A stretch of 7,433 nucleotides of DNA, from the NCBI GenBank assembly GCA_019236085.1, contig JAFAJR010000101.1, forward strand, positions 1 through 7,433. The letters are read 5' to 3'. The stretch is from Candidatus Dormiibacterota bacterium. Lineage in GTDB: Bacteria > Chloroflexota > Dormibacteria > Aeolococcales > Aeolococcaceae. Positions within the stretch are counted from its first letter, which is position 1, and each line of letters opens with the position of its first letter. The position numbers and the translations under genes were made by a program. The notes under the pieces are model-generated. The model was not told the origin of the DNA, searched no databases, and was given only the letters and a program-made list of their open reading frames with translations. This document shows, in pieces, positions 6,274 through 7,433 of the stretch.

Positions 6274-7433
6274 TCATCGACCGCGCAGCGTTTTCTCGAC
6301 GCCGGCGAGAATGGCTCCCTGCGAGAGATCGTACAGGCCGAGGTATTCGCCGCCCGCCCGGTCCGCGAGGTCCTGGCAGGCATTGAACCCGTAGCCGCCG
6401 AACAGCGCCGTTCGGTGCCTGGAGCCCACGCGCGGCAGCTGCTGCCGCAGCGTGTGGTCGCGAGCCGAATCGATCACCAGGACATGCACGCCGTCAGAGC
6501 CGAGCTGCGCGGCGACGTGCTGCGCTTCGATCAGAGGCTCGTCGCCGAACAGTGAGATGTTGCCCCGCCCATCCGAGATCAGCACCATCAGCGGATACAC
6601 GTGGGGGTCGCGCAGCCGCTCGGTGCGCACCACCTTGAGGCCTGCAACGAGCCCGTGCGTCAGCGGCGTGGTGCCGCCCACGGCGAGCCGCTGCAGGCGC
6701 TGCTCGGCGAGGTCCACGCTGCTCGTGGGGTGCAGTGCGATACGTGCGGTGCGCCCCGAGAACACCACAAGCGCAACCTTGTCCCGCCGCACATATGCAT
6801 CGCGTAGCAGCGACAGCACAGCACCCTTGGTGGCCTGCATGCGTTGCTCAGCGTCCATCGATGCCGAGGCGTCGACGACGAAGACGATGAGTGTGCCCGT
6901 GCGGCGGCGGCGCACCTTCTGGCGCAGGTCCTGGCGCTCCAGGTGCAGCACCGGCGCATTCGCCTGCTGGACACGTTCGCTGCGCCGTCGCAATTGATGT
7001 GGTGCGGCAGCGCGCATCGTCGCGTCGAACGCGCTGTCGGTGGGATGCTCGGTCTGCGTGGCGCGCACGTACCGCCCCCGCTTGTCTGCGCTGCGCGAGG
7101 AGCTGCGTTTGCCGCTGGCAGTGCGTGCCCGGCGGTCACGCGGCAGCTGGATCTTGCGCACCGAGAAGAGCTCGCCGTCGAACACCTGCTCACCAGAGCT
7201 GCGGGTCACAGGTGACAGCGCACGTTCGTCACCGCGCGCGTCACCGGACTCGGAGTCGACCTCCCCCGCCTCGGCGCTGTCCGAGCCGCTCTCGCCGGCG
7301 TCAGGCTGTTCATTCTGTGCGGCAGACTCAGCGTCGCGAGCCATCTCCTCGTAGCGTTCCTGCCGTCGCTCCTGCTGCGTCTGGCCCGGCGCCGGCATGG
7401 GTGGTGCTGCGTCGCCGCGGTGACGTCGGCGAT
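6274..7433 (-). CDS. Magnesium chelatase D subunit-like protein, linker plus VWA domain (partial, N-terminus beyond edge)
   Basis: The frame is open through the right edge, so the N-terminus is missing. Numbering is from the Met at 7398. Residues 1-60 are a Pro/Gln then Asp/Glu-rich linker, the type that joins the AAA-like and VWA domains of BchD/ChlD. A basic segment (79-110) leads to GRYVRA (108-113) and DATMRAAAPHQLRRR (125-139), both typical of chelatase D proteins. The VWA domain then follows: MIDAS DASAS (176-180), ligand Thr243 or Thr244 in GGTTPLTHGL, and Asp276 in SDGRGN. The family more often has DASGS; here the Gly is Ala, but the metal-ligand residues are kept. VWA domains bind Mg2+ and, in chelatases, link the AAA ring to the metal-inserting subunit. 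An AAA-like domain probably lies outside the window; a stand-alone linker-VWA protein starting at 7398 is possible, but the frame upstream shows no stop. It is 19 bases upstream of the I-type ATPase gene, its expected partner. Confidence 0.88.
   Translation of the reverse strand, partial: RRRHRGDAAPPMPAPGQTQQERRQERYEEMARDAESAAQNEQPDAGESGSDSAEAGEVDSESGDARGDERALSPVTRSSGEQVFDGELFSVRKIQLPRDRRARTASGKRSSSRSADKRGRYVRATQTEHPTDSAFDATMRAAAPHQLRRRSERVQQANAPVLHLERQDLRQKVRRRRTGTLIVFVVDASASMDAEQRMQATKGAVLSLLRDAYVRRDKVALVVFSGRTARIALHPTSSVDLAEQRLQRLAVGGTTPLTHGLVAGLKVVRTERLRDPHVYPLMVLISDGRGNISLFGDEPLIEAQHVAAQLGSDGVHVLVIDSARDHTLRQQLPRVGSRHRTALFGGYGFNACQDLADRAGGEYLGLYDLSQGAILAGVEKTLRGR

Noticed and set aside
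5607..6386. Forward 259-codon frame opposite the I-type ATPase gene
   Set aside because: Long antisense frames are common in high-GC DNA; the minus-strand product has all the AAA+ motifs and this one has none.

Overview
This window comes from a high-GC bacterial chromosome (by eye roughly two-thirds G+C, with strong G/C preference at third codon positions). Genes are closely packed, GTG starts are common, and one gene looks leaderless. The first membrane protein carries a Ser/Ala/Pro/Thr-rich extracellular linker. Together these suggest an environmental Gram-positive-like or Chloroflexota/Dormibacterota/Actinobacteria-type organism, but no rRNA is present and the phylum is an inference. No mobile element, CRISPR array, tRNA or rRNA was seen.

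Layout, left to right. (1) 1-713, minus strand: the N-terminal 237 codons of a three-helix membrane protein whose GTG start overlaps the lepA stop by one base; the rest lies off the left edge. (2) 713-2524, minus: lepA, the ribosomal GTPase elongation factor 4, complete. (3) 2525-2641: a divergent intergenic region holding two clear inverted repeats and a -10-like box placed for a leaderless transcript. (4) 2642-3901, plus: a patatin-like phospholipase with an intact Ser-Asp dyad. (5) 3904-4530, minus: an unrecognised 208-residue helical protein that converges on the patatin gene with only two bases between the stop codons. (6) 4531-4635: a short gap with a hairpin that may end the next operon. 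(7) 4636-7433, minus, read right to left: a VWA-domain chelatase D-type subunit (open at the right edge), a BchI/ChlI-type AAA+ ATPase, a YbjQ-family protein, and a 78-residue single-pass membrane protein.

The most interesting unit is this last group. The D- and I-type chelatase subunits are known to work as an ATP-driven AAA+/VWA motor that acts on a large metal-inserting subunit (BchH/ChlH or CobN). None is visible here. Instead the motor pair is followed, with 12-19 base gaps and then a 4-base stop/start overlap, by a YbjQ protein and a tiny membrane protein with two degenerate copies of a DP..GRR motif. The close coupling suggests these four products act together, possibly with the motor serving a membrane or metal-related task rather than classical tetrapyrrole synthesis; that functional reading is inference.
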